64,000 nucleotides of DNA from Euglena gracilis (Eukaryota; Euglenida; Euglenophyceae; Euglenales): contig CP154955.1 in NCBI GenBank assembly GCA_039621445.1, positions 30,201,471 to 30,265,470 of the forward strand. Direction: 5' to 3'. Shown here piece by piece: positions 1-32,024 of this stretch. The notes beneath the pieces were generated by a model, which was not told the DNA's origin, did not search any database, and was given only the letters and a program-made list of their open reading frames with translations. Numbering within the stretch: position 1 is the first letter of the stretch; the number at the start of each line of letters is the position of its first letter. The translations under genes and the position numbers were made by a program.

Positions 1-2840
1 CCTTCCCGACGTTTAGTCTCAAACAAGCATAAATTCTGACCCTCTGATGTGAAAGACGGTCGGTGCAGCCCGGGCAAAGGTTCCTTGAGGATTCAGGGGG
101 TTGCAGAGGGCCTTCTGGAAAAAGATGTTGTCTGGGAATAAAAGTGCTGGCTGGACCCACCCGGGGGTGTCCAACAGGGACAGGGAGGTGTCTCAGTGGT
201 GTGCAACAACACACACGCTTGGGGGGGGGGTTAAGTGTGCCTCCCGTCAACCCAAAGAAAACAACACATTAAACCAAAAGCAAAAAAACAGCTTTTCTGT
301 GGGGTCGAAATAATGGTTTCACCAAGTTTGAAGGTCTGAGGTGTTTCAACAGATGGGAAATGTCTCAAGGTCAAATTCCAAATGAATGGGTAGGGTCCAA
401 ATCATTGCGCAAGGCGTTGGCAGAGAGGGCACATATTTATTAACCCCCCCCACGTATAAACCCCCCGGGGTTTATAGGATTCGGTTTGGTTGGTCGGCCG
501 AAGGGGGAGGGTTTATAGGGTGGGGGGTTTATAGGTCCTGGAATTGTTGGTGAAAATCCAACCCCCCAAAATGGCCCCAAAACCCCCGAAATTAGCAATT
601 TTTGGCAAATTTGGTCAAAAATGGCATTCTTGATGATGATCGGTCTCAAAAAAAATGCCAAAAAATAAGTTTTTGGGTGGTATGTGGCCGAAAAAATGGT
701 CCCAGGGGGTTCCATTTTTCTTCCCCGGGGGGGGGGGGTTATAGGATTCGGTTTGGTGGTCGGCCCGAGAGGGGGGTTTTCCGTGCGGGGGGGTTATAAG
801 TGGGGGGGGTTATAAGTGGGGGTGGAGCTTATTTGGTAGCAGATGTTTTTGACTCGGCACCCCAAAACAGGCAAAAAAGCCCAAATCGAGCTAGGTTTAT
901 TGATTTTTTTTTCAGCCAAAATTTGAGGTGACAACCCCCCAAAAAATCCCTCAAAATAGGCCATTTGGGACATCTTTGGCACCCTTTTTTTGGGCGGCGA
1001 AAACTGTATTTCCACCCGACCTCCAGGCGTGGTGGTTCACAGCCCGGCTGGCAGCTGCTGGCTGGGAAAAAAGTGCTGGCTAACTGGACCCCCCCCCCCC
1101 CCGAGGTATGGTGGGTGCCTTAAGAAATTACCTGGGGAACCTGCGCGCAGCGAAAGAAATGGGGGACCTGTGCGCGGCAGAGGAGAGACAAGCCACCTTC
1201 AGATCTAACCGGGAGTTTGCACGGGCTGGACCATCGGGCCCCCGGCGGAGGCGGAGGGGCTGTTGACCCCCCCAGGCCGCCACGCACCATCCGCCGGGCG
1301 GCAGCCCACGGCAGCGGGGGGGAGGGGATTGGGGGGGCCGGGGAGGTTGGAGGGCGCGGCGGAGGCCTCGGTGGTGGCGGTCAGGGGGCTCGCCGGGGGC
1401 ACCGCCGACGGCCGGCCCCTGGGAAGGGTCTCCGGACATTTTCTTTTATTTTGCTTCACTGTCGAGATATTTTGGAAAAATCAATTTTTTGAGCAAAAAA
1501 AAAAACGCCCCCCCCCCCCAAATGGCCGTTTTGTGCCACAAAATGCGCCGAAACACAGGCCAGACATTTCGGCAGCCAAAACGGCGAATGGGGGGTAATA
1601 GGGGGCCTCTGGGGATACATTTTGTCAGTGGGACACTTCCAGAGTAATGTACGTTTTCTCGAGATATTTTGCAAAATCGGGGGGGGGGGTACCGCCGGGG
1701 GCCAAATGTGCAGCCCCCACCCCCCAATGCCACGCAACACCCAATGCAACCCAATCCATAGCCCACCAGAAGACCCAATTGGGAAGCAACGGGCCCCTCC
1801 CCAATCATATGGGCTCCAGTCGTGTGTTTGTTTGCTTGACGGGCGCCAGAGCTGGACTCTTCCACCTTCTGGGGGGTGGGGGTGGCGTCTGCGGCAGGTT
1901 CCTGCCTGGATGCGTTGGTCAACTCCTCCTGAATGGAATTCCCTCTTCCTTGGGCAGCACCCCCTCTACTGAAATACCCCCAGAGCTTCACCAAATGGCA
2001 GCCCCTCCCCCAAAGGAGAAATTTCGAAGGCGACCCTCTGAAGAGGGCGAGCCAAAGTTGGGGGGGGGGGGGCAATCACCCACCGGGGTCAACGGAAAAT
2101 CGGTGATGAACACTCAACCCGTATACACATTTTTGAGCATTTCAAAAACCCAACCTCATGCAGATACTCAAGGGTCAGCCCATGTGGAAAAGGTTCCAAT
2201 TATGGTTTCCTCTGATTGACATTCCTTCATTTGACCTTTCCTTTCCTTCATTTCTTACCACATCTCCATCCCTCCTGCCTAGGAAAGAATTCCCGGGGTT
2301 TTAGGCACCCTCAATTTCTTCCCAAAGAAAACCTCCTGCAGAACTTATCGTGTCCCCCCAAATGTGGCTGCTTTGAGCAACTATTAAACACCATTAAAAT
2401 CTCAGACGTGGGCTTCCATTAACATGTTCATTACTACCCGCACCCCCCGGGCAATTGTCACCCCCTTGAAACCGTGTTTATGCCGATTTCCAGACTTTAA
2501 AAGTCTTCAATATTCGCCCAGACACGGTTTCAAACCAAGAACAGTGTTTTGGGCCAAGGTTTTAGGGGGGCCTGGGGGCGACCACGGCGCCTTCGGCGCT
2601 GCGGTCCCCGCCCCCAGGCTCCCCCTAACTCTTGGCCCAAACATAGTTCTTGTCACAAAATTGTCGCCACCCCTCATTTTATGTCAATTGATGAGGTTCA
2701 GAAAAAACAAAAAATTGGAGGTTTTTTTTGGCAGTTTTTCTGGTGCAGAGCAGACCAGACTGTGAGAATGTTCGTTCAGGGGGGGGGTGGCGAGGTAACC
2801 TGGATGGCAAAGTGTTGAAATTCTGAAAATTTGAAGCATT
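1..2840. other. Gene-poor stretch of G/C-tract repeats
   Basis: No exon is supported here. The stretch holds long G or C runs, several units ending in TTATAA plus poly-C (430-830), a CTGCTGGCTGG-type repeat (about 1040-1105) and a GC-rich block at 1140-1440 that is open in several frames on both strands. That block has exon-like base composition, but no frame looks convincingly protein-like and no splice pair could be chosen. Confidence 0.5.
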
Positions 2841-22244
<19,404 letters not shown>

Positions 22245-22489
22245 CTTGATGAAATGAACAGTGCAGGCGAAGGTGATGACTGTACAAGGGAAAAGAAATG
22301 ACCCAAGAAAATCAAAAGATGTATTTTGGTGGGGAAGCCTGGCCCAAGGTACGAAATGAGGTCAGGAATGACTGGTGGGGGGGGTCAATCCCCCTGGGAG
22401 GTGGGGATTATATATATAATATAATGGGGCAGCACATGGCTTGTCGATGGCTGACCGACGGCATGACGGAAGCTGGGTCATGTTGTTAA

Positions 22490-22960
22490 GCTTATTTTGG
22501 GTAGCAAATGCATAATTTGGTGTGCCAGTGCCAAATTTTGAAAGGCAAATTCCTAATTTACTGTACCAATTCTTAATTTTGAGGAGGAAATTCATAATTT
22601 CATGAGTCAATTCCTAATTTTGAGTGGCAAATGTATACTTTGGGTGGAAAATACTGAAATTTGAGCAGTAATCCTTAATTTGGTGTGCCATTGGGCTTCA
22701 AATTCCTATTAATGAAAAGGTTCCTAACTTTGAAACCGTGTCTGGGGGCTCCGGCTTCACACCCGAACCGGCGCCTGGGGCACAGTTTCCGATATAGAGG
22801 GGGGAAAATGCCTAATTTGGTGGGCCAATTCCTAACTTTGAGGGAAAAATGCTTAAATTGGGATGCAAATGACTAATTTTGGGTGCAAATGTCGATTTTT
22901 GGGTGTAATAACCAATTTTGGAAGGGAAATGCCAACAGATGGCCGTTTAAAAGCGACAGG
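22490..22960. repeat. Degenerate CCTAATTTTG minisatellite
   Basis: About 15 units of roughly 28-33 bp share GGCAAAT.CCTAATTTTG. Related blocks are at 24375-24680 and a fragment at 25870-25900. Between them (22730-22790) sits a relative of the ACACGGTTTC/CCGAACCGGCG palindromic family. Confidence 0.7.
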
Positions 22961-23984
22961 CATTAAATCCGTTTTTGTCCTGGAAGTCGACGGCATTAAA
23001 TCCGCTTCCGGCCGGCTGAAGAAAAATTTCTCCAACCTCGGGTCATGTGCACTTTAGTTTAACACATCCAGGGATTTCTTTTAAAGACCGCACTGCCCCC
23101 TTGGGTTGCCCCTTTTTTTTGATGACGTCGTTTGACGTTTACCATCAACCCATTCTTGGACTCTCCCCTGCCCACCCCCCCCCCCCCCCCGGAGGGCCGT
23201 TTTGGACAGGACCCTCCCATACCAATAAACCAGGACACCCCGTTTTTTTTGCCCCCCCCCCCCTCGCGTGAAAAAAAACAAACCTTTTTTGAAAGGACTC
23301 ACCAACCACCCTGTTGTACAAAACTTGCCCCAAAATGTGCCCAGGATGTGCCAGAATACTGACCCAAAATGTTCCCCCCAACTGTGGCCAACATGTGGCA
23401 CCAAAAAAAACCCACCAAACTGCCAAGATGTGCACCAAACTGGCCCCAAAATGTGGCCCACAGCTGTGACCAAGATGTGGCATCAATCTGGACCCAAAAA
23501 AATGTTTCACCCATCTGTGGCCAAAGTGGCCCCAAGATGAGACACCAAACTGGGGCAGGGGGGTGAATGTTGCAGGTTCCTGGATTGACAATAAACTGTT
23601 TAAAGCAGCTTTTCCCAGGCAAGGCAAAACACAGCTGAAACACGAAAGGAGTCAAACGAGCCAATTACTTCTGTACCACCGCATGGTGAATTTCTGCAGC
23701 GGCGCCTCAAAACAAGTTGTTCACTCACTATCCTCCTGACTCAGTTGACTTTCAAGCAAACCACTTGTGACTTGACTTGGACCTTGAAACTTGTTTCTTG
23801 ACTTGTTGCAACTCTCTTCGGTCTGAAACTTGGGGGGGGGGATGCACGGGAAGAGGATCAAGTTCATACTTGTTCTCGACCACTGCCTCACCATGTTCCG
23901 CAATTGACGTCACGTGTTCCTCGCGGGATTTCACTGAAAGGAGAAACAACCAAAATCTGGCAGCCACCTTTGTAAACCCCCCCC

Positions 23985-24215
23985 CCGTAATAGAAGCACG
24001 GGGCCGCTACAAGCGCAGGGTCCAAATAAAAGCGCACCCCCTGCTGCCGAAGGCGGCGGTCCGCTACAAGCGCACCCCCCATTTCGATGGGATTTCTAAA
24101 GGAAATCAACAAAAATCGCACGGGTAGGGTCCAAATAGAAGCACACCCCCCGCCGCTGGAGGCGGCGGTTCGCTATAAGCGCACCTGTTTCTATTGGGGG
24201 GGGGGGTTACACCAT
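23985..24215. repeat. TAGAAGCGCACCCCC repeat units
   Basis: Four units carry AGAAGC.CACCCCC or CTATAAGCGCACC around CCGAAGGCGGCGG and CCGCTGGAGGCGGCGG palindromes. They are flanked by poly-C and poly-G. Confidence 0.6.
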
Positions 24216-24374
24216 CCAGATGGGTGGGGAATTAGGACCTTGTTCATTGTGCAATTCCTAAGTGGCTTAACCTCGCAGGGATTAAATCCGCCAAGGGGTC
24301 CAACCTCGCCGGGATTAAATCCGATTTAATGCCTAGCGATTTAAATGTCGAAACGAATTAACTGTCCTACGCAT

Positions 24375-24680
24375 TTAAACTGCTACCTGTAAAATTAGGT
24401 GTAAACTTCAATTTTTAGGTGGCAAAATGCCGAGTTTTGGGCGAAAATTTTATTTTTGGGAGGAAAATGTCCAATTTTTTGGTGCCAACTCCTAATTTTC
24501 CAGGGGCAAACACCTAATTTGAGGTACACACTGCAAAAATCGGGAAGCAAATGCGTAATTTTGGGTGGCAAATGCCCAATTTGTGAGCAACTTCTTTGTT
24601 TTGAGTGGCTGTCCCCTACTTTTGATTGGCGCATCCTAATGGTGTTCAAAATCCTAATTTTTGAGTGGTACTGTTCAAAC
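24375..24680. repeat. Second CCTAATTTTG minisatellite block
   Basis: Same 28-33-bp unit as 22490-22960, about ten diverged copies. Confidence 0.65.
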
Positions 24681-25005
24681 ATGCCAAAATGTACAAAAAA
24701 AATGCAAAAAGACCCAAATCCAACCTCAAAATGCAACCTCCGTCAACGATGAACATGACATTGAAGGGAGATTATTGAGGTTCATAAGAAAAGATTGACT
24801 ATGAACATTTGAGAGCTGATACGGCGGTTATGCATAATACCTGCAGGCAGAACCGTTCTACCCCCCCCCTATGGTTGAAATAACCTACAAACAGGTTTCC
24901 ACTGTAATTGAAAGTGCGGGGCAACGTCCCAATTCAGCGGAAATTTAGCTCGGCTCAAAAACTGCTAGTTTGACAGACAAAGTGAGGTAAAAAAAAAACT
25001 CGTAC

Positions 25006-25119
25006 CCTTGTTGCGGCAAATTGGGTGTTGCCTCCTGGACACCATTCAAGCGTCGGAATGGCGATGCAACAAATTGACCGCTTTTTATATAAAGAAGAAC
25101 CTGTTCATACAAGTTGTGT
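25006..25119 (-). CDS. Exon candidate, gene unknown
   Basis: The frame reads YEQVLLYIKSGQFVASPFRR and LNGVQEATPNLPQQ before CAAGG|GTACG. It could be an upstream exon of the kinase gene or of another minus-strand gene; nothing links it directly. Confidence 0.33.
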
Positions 25120-25689
25120 CTCCGGGGCATGGGATTAAAAATACCCCCAAAAATTGTGTTGTGTTTTTCGGGCAAAAATTTCTCTGTAGCATCAGGGAAG
25201 CAACAAAAATAGCTTCCCCTCCCAGGTGCCAAAACACCCTAAATCGCCACAATGCCCAACTTTGCTTCTGGTTGGCAAGATGCTTCCAGGAATATGGTGT
25301 TAAGTGAGTTGGGGGTCTGGACCCCCCTGAACCATGGACCCTCCCCCACGGGGATGGGACAGACCCCCCCCCTGTGCAATTTTTTTTCCGGCGCAAAGAA
25401 ATTTTTTGGGGCGCAAAGAAATTTTTTGGGGCTTGAAAAAGGCCCCAAATTTGTGTTTTCACGTACTTTTTTTTTTTTGGAAAATCAGTCAAAACGTGAA
25501 CAAAGTTTTTCATCTTTTCCAATCTTTTCCAGCGCTTTGCGCAGGAAAAACTTTTTTGGGTTCCAGAGGGGGGTCCCGGACCCCCCCCCTTCGGACCAAG
25601 GGGGGGTCCGAAGGGGGGGTCTGGACCGTCCTTTGGGGGGGGGGGATGACCCCTCCCTCCACAAAACCATCGCTCACTTAATGCTGGGG

Positions 25690-26000
25690 GTGTACGGGTT
25701 GCGGGCGGGGTCGCGGGGGGGGGGGTCGCGGGGGGAACGTGGCAGTTTTGACGGGTCACGTGTGACCAGTGTGACCTCACGTATAACGTCACATGTAACC
25801 TATTTTCGGAACTTTTGGGTCCAAAAATAGATCCAATTAGGAATTTATCACGCATTTTCAGCAATTTTGATTCCTAATTTGGGTGCCAATTCCTAATTGG
25901 GTGCCATTTTTTGGCTCCTACTGGGATGCGGAAACCCTCCATGTCTGGGTCGCGGGGGGGTCGCGGGGGGGTCGCGGGGGGGGGGGTCGCGGGGGGTACA
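25690..26000. repeat. GGGGGGTCGC arrays flanking a short unique segment
   Basis: (G)nTCGCGGGG units occur at 25700-25740 and 25945-26000. Related GTGACCCCCC arrays are at 56985-57035 and 57150-57200. Confidence 0.65.
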
Positions 26001-26289
26001 CCCCCGCTAATACCCAGGCCCAGGAAGGATGAGAAAGGGGTTCCATTTTGCCAAAGTGATGACGTGGTGCACATCGATGGCAGAAGATGAGATGGATTGT
26101 ACCCATTGGACTCAAAAAAATATGTTGAGGTAATGGTTACCTATGTCGACCGAACTCCACCATCATAAATGGGAGGAGAACTTGTGCTACAAAAAAATCC
26201 CCTTTTACCTTTACCCTGCACAAAAATCAACTGACACCCAAATATTCAAAAGCAAAGGACAAGGGAGATCAGGCAGTAGACTTTGGTCA

Positions 26290-26700
26290 TTTTGACCCCC
26301 CTCCCCCCCCCTATGGTGAAGTTCACCGTTTGAAAGTTCACCGGGAGGTCCCGGCCGGACCCCCTCCCCCCCCCCCTCTGCCTAACCCATCGGTGAACTT
26401 CACCGGTGAAGTTCACCAAGAGAGTACTTTTTTTGGCCAAAAATGGCCAAAAATGGCATTTTGGGCAAGTTTTCGGAAATTTCAATAAAATTCCATGAAG
26501 CATCAACCTCAAAATGACCATTTTGAGAGGAAAGGAGCAAAATTTTACCCATGAAAATTTCACCCCCAACCATCAAAACGGTGAAATTCACCGGTGAACT
26601 TCACCGGTGAACTTCACCGCCGAAAGTACCCCCCCCCCCTCCCCCCCGGTGAATGTTCACCGGTGAACTTCACCGGGGGGGTCCACAGCCCCCCCCCCCA
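26290..26700. mobile_element. GGTGAACTTCACC inverted-repeat element
   Basis: Both ends carry repeated GGTGAAGTTCACC / GGTGAACTTCACC palindromes plus poly-C, with inverted GTACTTT / AAAGTAC inside and CCTGCCTAACC beside each inner or outer end. The core is about 170 bp of non-coding sequence. It is probably a foldback or MITE-like element; no target duplication was identified. Confidence 0.4.
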
Positions 26701-27212
26701 CCCCTGCCTAACCTCCCAAGAGCGAAAGGCCACCGGGTGTCAGGCGTTGGTTGGCGTAGGAAGCACAGCTGGACATAGGGACCAAAGTCATGGCGGTGGC
26801 ATGGACCAAGAATGCAGAGTTTTTGGTGATGTGAGAAAGACTTCACTTGATGGGTTTGAGTGTATTCTTCTGTAACTTCTGTCTGTGGGTTCAGTCAGGT
26901 GAGGTCGTCCCCACACGAATCTGGGGCTGGAGAGAGGCTGTCACCTGACCTTCAACTCAAACACCAAAGCAATTCCGGAAATGAAGTTTATATCAGAAAA
27001 TCATTATAAAAAAAAAATTGTTTTTGAGGACAAGGATTTCAGATGAACCTTCTAATCAAACAAAAGTCTGTTGTCATTGGGAAGAATTTGACCAACCGAG
27101 GAGGGCGCATGCCAACAGAGACCAGACCAGGGATTTTGGTGCCACAAGCACCAGAAACCCAGAAAAAAAGGTAACTTTCCCCCAATTTTGCGTATGGGGG
27201 GGAAATGCCTGC

Positions 27213-27320
27213 CAGGCTCCTCGGAGACGTCCCTGCCTGGGGGGTCGTATACAGGTGCCTTAAAGGGGTGACCATCCATGTCATAGAATCCATCCTGATT
27301 TCCATCCAACCTTCGGGCTG
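27213..27320 (-). CDS. Exon candidate with DxNxDG motif
   Basis: After CGCAACAG the frame reads ARRLDGNQDGFYDMDGHPFK then APVYDPPGRDVSEEP, ending at CCTG|GCAGGC (GC donor). D-G-N-Q-D-G-F-Y-D resembles a Ca-binding loop, but one loop alone is weak evidence. Confidence 0.42.
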
Positions 27321-27339
27321 CTGTTGCGGACAAAAGATT

Positions 27340-27665
27340 TATCAATGAGGGAGGAAGTGAAAAAGCTGCCGGGGGAGGCTCTCTTCTTGGGTAGGGCAGG
27401 GTTGCCTTGTCTGTCCAGAAGTGTGGGAACGCCGCTGGCCAACACAAACATTTCCTGTCTATACCGTGTGTCCAAGCTCTCTAATGCATTCTCGCGTGGA
27501 GGTTGATGAGCTGTGCACACAACGCATCTGTCTCCAAGCGGTAGGCTCGTTCTAATTCAGGGTCCCGAAACCGGTACAAGCGGAGCAAGCTGTGGTTATG
27601 GGGCCCAATGATCCACATCGATCGAAAGAATGCCAATTCCATCGGGTGGACCAAGAGAAAACCAA
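27340..27665 (-). CDS. Exon candidate(s), two abutting frames
   Basis: One frame reads HPMELAFFRSMWIIGPHNHS and RFRDPELERAYRLETDALCA, closing at a TAG at 27481. A second, from about 27500, reads ESLDTRYRQEMFVLASGVPT and LLDRQGNPALPKKRASPGSF. The two abut near 27490, which suggests a one-base indel or a missed splice. They may be 5' exons of the kinase gene about 5 kb downstream in gene order; no domain is recognised. Confidence 0.42.
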
Positions 27666-28161
27666 AAGGAAATCCTGGAGATGAAAGGAAAGCCGGTGAA
27701 AGGAGGACTCAGAAATACCTTCTGTTCAAATCCAAATTCTGATGGTGATGTGCGGGGAGAGGTACATCATTCGGGGGGGGGGGCATGGTGAATCAGAAAA
27801 AGGGAGTATTTGTTTGCTACTCGACCGCCGCCCCCACCGCTAACCCCAAACCCAACCCCGTTTCTCAAAGCGTCCGCTTTGAGAGAAAAAATTGTTTTTA
27901 TGAGATGGGTGGATGAGGGTGAGATGGTTTCGGGTTATTTTTGACTTTTTCAAAAAGCCCCTATTCATGTTTTCATAATCCTTGAGGGGGGGGGGGGTTG
28001 GACCCCCTCCCACCTCAAAGGAAAATCCTTGGTTTTGACGGCTTGATGAAGAGCCGATTACCAGGTCAAAATTTTTGGAAAATACCTGATTTTTCTTTGA
28101 AAATGAATCATGCGATTCCCAAATCGCCTGATATGTCCTATCCCACAGTGTTCCACAAAAC

Positions 28162-28551
28162 TACCGGGGGCTGACAATTACCGCGGGTGGGTAATTGCCG
28201 CGGCGACAATTACCGCGGGGTTTTACAACGCGGTGTCTCTCTGGAACGCACGGCATAACAGCGCGCTATTTCTCATGTGCTTTCTGCCAAATGACAAAAA
28301 CAAATCATCTTCCGGATGTTTTTCGCAGTGGCTTCCTTGCTGTAATACTAAGTTTGTCTCTCGGAGTTTCAGAAATACGAATGATGTAGTTTTCAGCCCA
28401 GTATTTCGGCAAAATGTTGGATCACGAAGGTTTGCGCGATCCTAACTGGCTGCTGGGGCAAAATACCGCGGAGCATTACAGCGCGCCTAAAATGGCCGTG
28501 TTTAAGCCCGAGCGGGAATTACCCACTCGCGGTAATTGTCGGCCCCCGGTA
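28162..28551. mobile_element. 390-bp MITE with TACCGGGGGC TIRs
   Basis: TIRs of about 40 bp start TACCGGGGGCTGACAATTAC and TACCGGGGGCCGACAATTAC (reverse complement of the right end). A TA at each edge may be the target duplication. The right end recurs at 48596-48657 and 52171-52247, where the internal GCGCGCCTAAAATGGCCG is also shared. Confidence 0.75.
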
Positions 28552-29318
28552 TTGGACGCTCAAGCCTCTCCCTTTGCAGGCTTGTTGACTGACTATCACT
28601 TTCTGCTTGCAGTTGCAGGTCTGTATGCTTATTCTTAGGTGGCGCATCTCGCACTTAAGCTTTTCTTCTTTGTCGGTGTCTGCAATTGCACAAACTGATA
28701 GTTTTTGCAAAAACCCTGAACTGCCAACTGCAGCTGGGGAAAACAATTATGAAAAATGCACACCTCACGAAACACATTGGAGACAAGGCAGTACAGATGG
28801 CCATTTCTCGGGACCCCCCCCCTCCCCGCCCTGTACAAGACAGAAAAATGGGGGTCCAAACCCCCCCTCCCCCCCTTTCCTACCACTTTGAGACAGTTCG
28901 TGGAAAATGAAAGAAAAAGGGCGAAACTGGCGAAATTTCGCAGAATAATCTAAAAAAAATTATACACGGTGTTGGTCTTCACATTGTTTGGTTGGTTGTT
29001 ACTAAAAAAGCTGCAATATATAAATAAAAAAACATATATATGGCAGCCATACTCTACATGCCCCCCCCGGGGGGGCCATGTAGAGTGTCCAGAGGGGGGG
29101 TCCATTTTTTTGCGTTACCCTCCCCCCCCCTATTTGGCTAATGGCCGGGCTCCTTCGGACCCCCAATTAGCCAATTAGGGGGGGGGAACAATTAGGGGGG
29201 GGGTTACCCCGGCCAATGGCCAATAAGCCTGACCCCCCCCCCTAATTGGCTAATGGACGGTCCAACGGGGCCCCCAATTAGCCAATTAGGGGGGGGGGCA
29301 AATGGGGGGGGGGAGGGT

Positions 29319-29438
29319 AATGATGGAATAGGGTTAGGTGCGCGACTTAGGCTTAGGGTTAGGCCTAACTTGTACACCGAACACCCGTCTATAAGTTAGG
29401 CCTAACCCTAACCCTAAGTCGCGCACCTAACCCTATTC
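29319..29438. repeat. Long hairpin with telomere-like TTAGGG motifs
   Basis: Arms of about 53 bp pair with one mismatch in the core, around a loop of roughly 15 nt. The arms include GGTTAGGTGCGCGACTTAGG and TTAGGGTTAGGCCTAACTT. It lies within nested repeats of CCAATTAGG poly-G type. Confidence 0.8.
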
Positions 29439-29549
29439 CATCATTAACACAAAAAAACTATTTTGACCCCCTGGACACTCTAAATGCCCCCCCGGGGCAT
29501 GTCGGTTCCTCGCCCCCCCCCCCCCGGGAAAAAATTGTTCCGACACCGC

Positions 29550-29925
29550 TGATATATATTATTTATATATGATTCAGCTCGAACACTTTATATATATATA
29601 TATATACTATGCGATATCTATCTATATCTTACATATCTCTATATCTAGATCTAGATATATATATATATATATATCTATATCTTATTGTCATATCTATACT
29701 ATGATCTCATCTACTACTCTCATCTATATTATCTCATATCTATCTATATTCTATCTCTCTTCTCTCTCCTACATCTCTCTATCTATATATCCTCTCTCTC
29801 TCTCTCTTCGCTCTATCTCTCGCTCTCTCTCTATCTCTAATTATTTGTTCCGACCCAACCCGCGATGACTTATCTCAATATATATCTCTATAATATAGTA
29901 GATATATAGATATAGATATATTCTC
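29550..29925. repeat. AT and CTCTAT microsatellite block
   Basis: TATA runs pass into TATC/CTCTAT-rich sequence. Inverted copies of a GTCGGTTCCTCGCCCCCC end lie at 29501-29545 and 29938-29978. Confidence 0.85.
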
Positions 29926-29929
29926 ACGC

Positions 29930-30857
29930 CCCCGGTTTGTCGGAACAATTTTTTCCCGGGGGGGCGAGGAACCGACATAATTTGGAGCACATCCTTTTTT
30001 TCCCCAGCGCAAAGCGCCGAGGTAAATTTTTTTCATGGCACAACCAAAATGTACTTTTTTCTGTCCCCCTGGCCCCGAAGGGGCCGAGACGCTAACGCCT
30101 TTTTTGAAGTCCAATGCTCCAAAAACTTGAGCTAGAAAGCGAAATCATGGGTAGAACCCCTTTGGAAACCTCCCAACTCAACCCAACTGTCGACTTCGCA
30201 ACCTGGGGAGGGGTGAAGAAGCCATTTTTTTCACTTTGCGCAAAATCATTTTTTTCGTTGACCCGAAGAGTTTCCCCCAAACTCGGCTGGTCAAGAAAAT
30301 GAGGAGGGAGGGGGACATATGGACACATCAGAGGGAGGGGGACACATCAGTTTGTATTCAAACAGCCAAGGTGAAAGTGGTTTGTGGGGTCCCAAAAAAC
30401 AAAAAGCACCAAAGGAGGGGAAAAAAAGTCGGTTTGTGGCCAAAAGCCAAACCGGACGCCGGGTTTTGGACAGAACCGGCGTTCCTGACGCCGGGTTTTA
30501 GGACAGAACCGGCGTCCGGAAAACCCGTGGGGGGGAAGACGCCGGTTCTGTCCTGAACCCGGCGTCTCAAACGCCGGTTTAAACATCAAGAAGTGCCGTG
30601 GGGTTTTTTCAAGGATTTTTATTTCGGCCGCCAAAGGCGGCCGAGACGGTAATGCATTTTGCAATTTCATTCTCCAAAAATGTGCTTTCAACTGGCAAGG
30701 TGGCTGCCGAAGGTAGCTGAGACGGTAACGCCCTTTGAACCATTGAACATGGCATTACAAAGAAAAATATCACATTCATGCTGCAAAAAAATTTTTCTTT
30801 CCAAAATCCCGGGGGGGCGGCCGCCCCCCCCCCCCCGACCCCCCCTTGTGACACCTA
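29930..30857 (-). mobile_element. Inverted relative of the 59.0-60.0 kb hAT-like element
   Basis: It shares with 59025-59952, in reverse order and orientation, the CTTGTGACACC end, GGCGGCCGCCCCC, CGAGACGGTAACGC, the GGTCAA/AACTCGGCTGGTCAAGAAA core, CCCCGAAGGGGCCGAGACGC and the CCGACA..GGAGCACATCC end. The left terminus is altered next to the microsatellite, and the 30440-30590 fragment is inserted in it. Confidence 0.65.
30440..30592. mobile_element. Solo end of the ACGCCGGTTCTGTCC element
   Basis: Same layout as the right ends at 46640-46768 and 51242-51372: GACAGAACCGGCGTTCCTGA, a CCCGTGGGGGGG spacer, GACGCCGGTTCTGTCCTGA, then AAACGCCGGTTTAAA. A decayed copy is at about 55470-55540. Confidence 0.7.
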
Positions 30858-31009
30858 TGATATATATATGTATATGTATGTATGTATACATATAATATAT
30901 ATATATATATATATATTACATATATGTAATATATACATATATATTACATATATATACATATATATGTATGTATATATGTAAAATAAAATCAACGTCTTTA
31001 ATTTTGAAA

Positions 31010-31112
31010 CCGTGTATTGGGGCTCTGGCTTCACGCCCGAACCGGCGTTCTGGACGCCGGTTCGGCGCAGAAATTTCTGCGCCGAACCGGTGTCCAGAAC
31101 GCCGGTTCGGGC
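31010..31112. repeat. Palindromic GAACCGGCGTTCTGGACGCC element
   Basis: Nested perfect palindromes, including CGCAGAAATTTCTGCG, sit beside GAAACCGTGT and CTCTGGCTTCACGCCCGAAC. Relatives are at 22730-22790, 32025-32180 and 56140-56190. Confidence 0.7.
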
Positions 31113-31394
31113 GGGAAAACGGCGTCCTGGGGACCGAAAATGAAAAGTGCCAAAAAGTGTCCAAAATGGTTTGTAGACATGAGGCAATCATATCTGAGCA
31201 CTTTTTGGGGGGTATTTGGCCAGAAATTGGGGTATTTTGTGCAACAATTTCCATTTGGCCAAATCTGGGGATTTTCTGAAATAGAATACCATGCAGCAGG
31301 GCTGAAATCTAAGGCCATCTAAAACCCTTGAGAAGGGTTATCGATCAAGGGGCAACATGGCAGGTGAACAGTGGATTTTGGAAATTGCGAAAAG

Positions 31395-31875
31395 GGTCCA
31401 AAAATCGTAATTCTGAAAAAACCCAAGGGGTCCAGCTAAAATTTCCTAACCATAATTCTGAAAAACCCAGGGGAGGGTCCAACCAATTTTGAAAACACCC
31501 AGGGGGCCAAAATCTCCCAACTGTAATTAACATTTCCCAACAATTTTGAAAAATTCCAGGGGGGGTCCAGCCAAAATTTCCCAACCATACTTCTGAAAAA
31601 CCCTGGGGGGGCTCCAGCCAATTTTTTTTTCAACCGTGTTTGTGAAGAAACCCAGCCAAAATCTCTGAACCGGAATTCTGAAAAAAGGGGGGATCAAATC
31701 CCAACCATAATTCTGGAAAAAAAAACCAGCGGGGTCCAACCGAAAATTCGGCATTGCAAATCTGAAAAAATCTGGGGGGGTCCAGCCAAAATTTCCCAAC
31801 CGTGATTCTGAAAAAACCTAGGGGTGGTCCAACCAAAAAAAATTTCCAAATCGTAATTCTGAAAAAAAACCTTTC
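31395..31875. repeat. ~46-bp minisatellite
   Basis: About ten diverged units combine AATTCTGAAAAACCC, GGGGGTCCAGCC and AAAATTTCCCAACC. Confidence 0.75.
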
Positions 31876-32024
31876 GATTGATGGGTAACCTGGCATCAGA
31901 CGGATGAAAACTTCAATCGGCCGATCGACATGGCCATGAGCCCAAAGGATCCCAAAAATGCCCAAAAATGTTCAGAAACTGGGTATTTAGGGCGAAATTG
32001 GCCTTTATTCCTTGAACGCCGGTT

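Noticed and set aside
1128-1492. GC-rich candidate exon
   Set aside because: Three or more frames on both strands are open and rich in Gly/Pro/Arg; nothing selects one and no splice pair was convincing.
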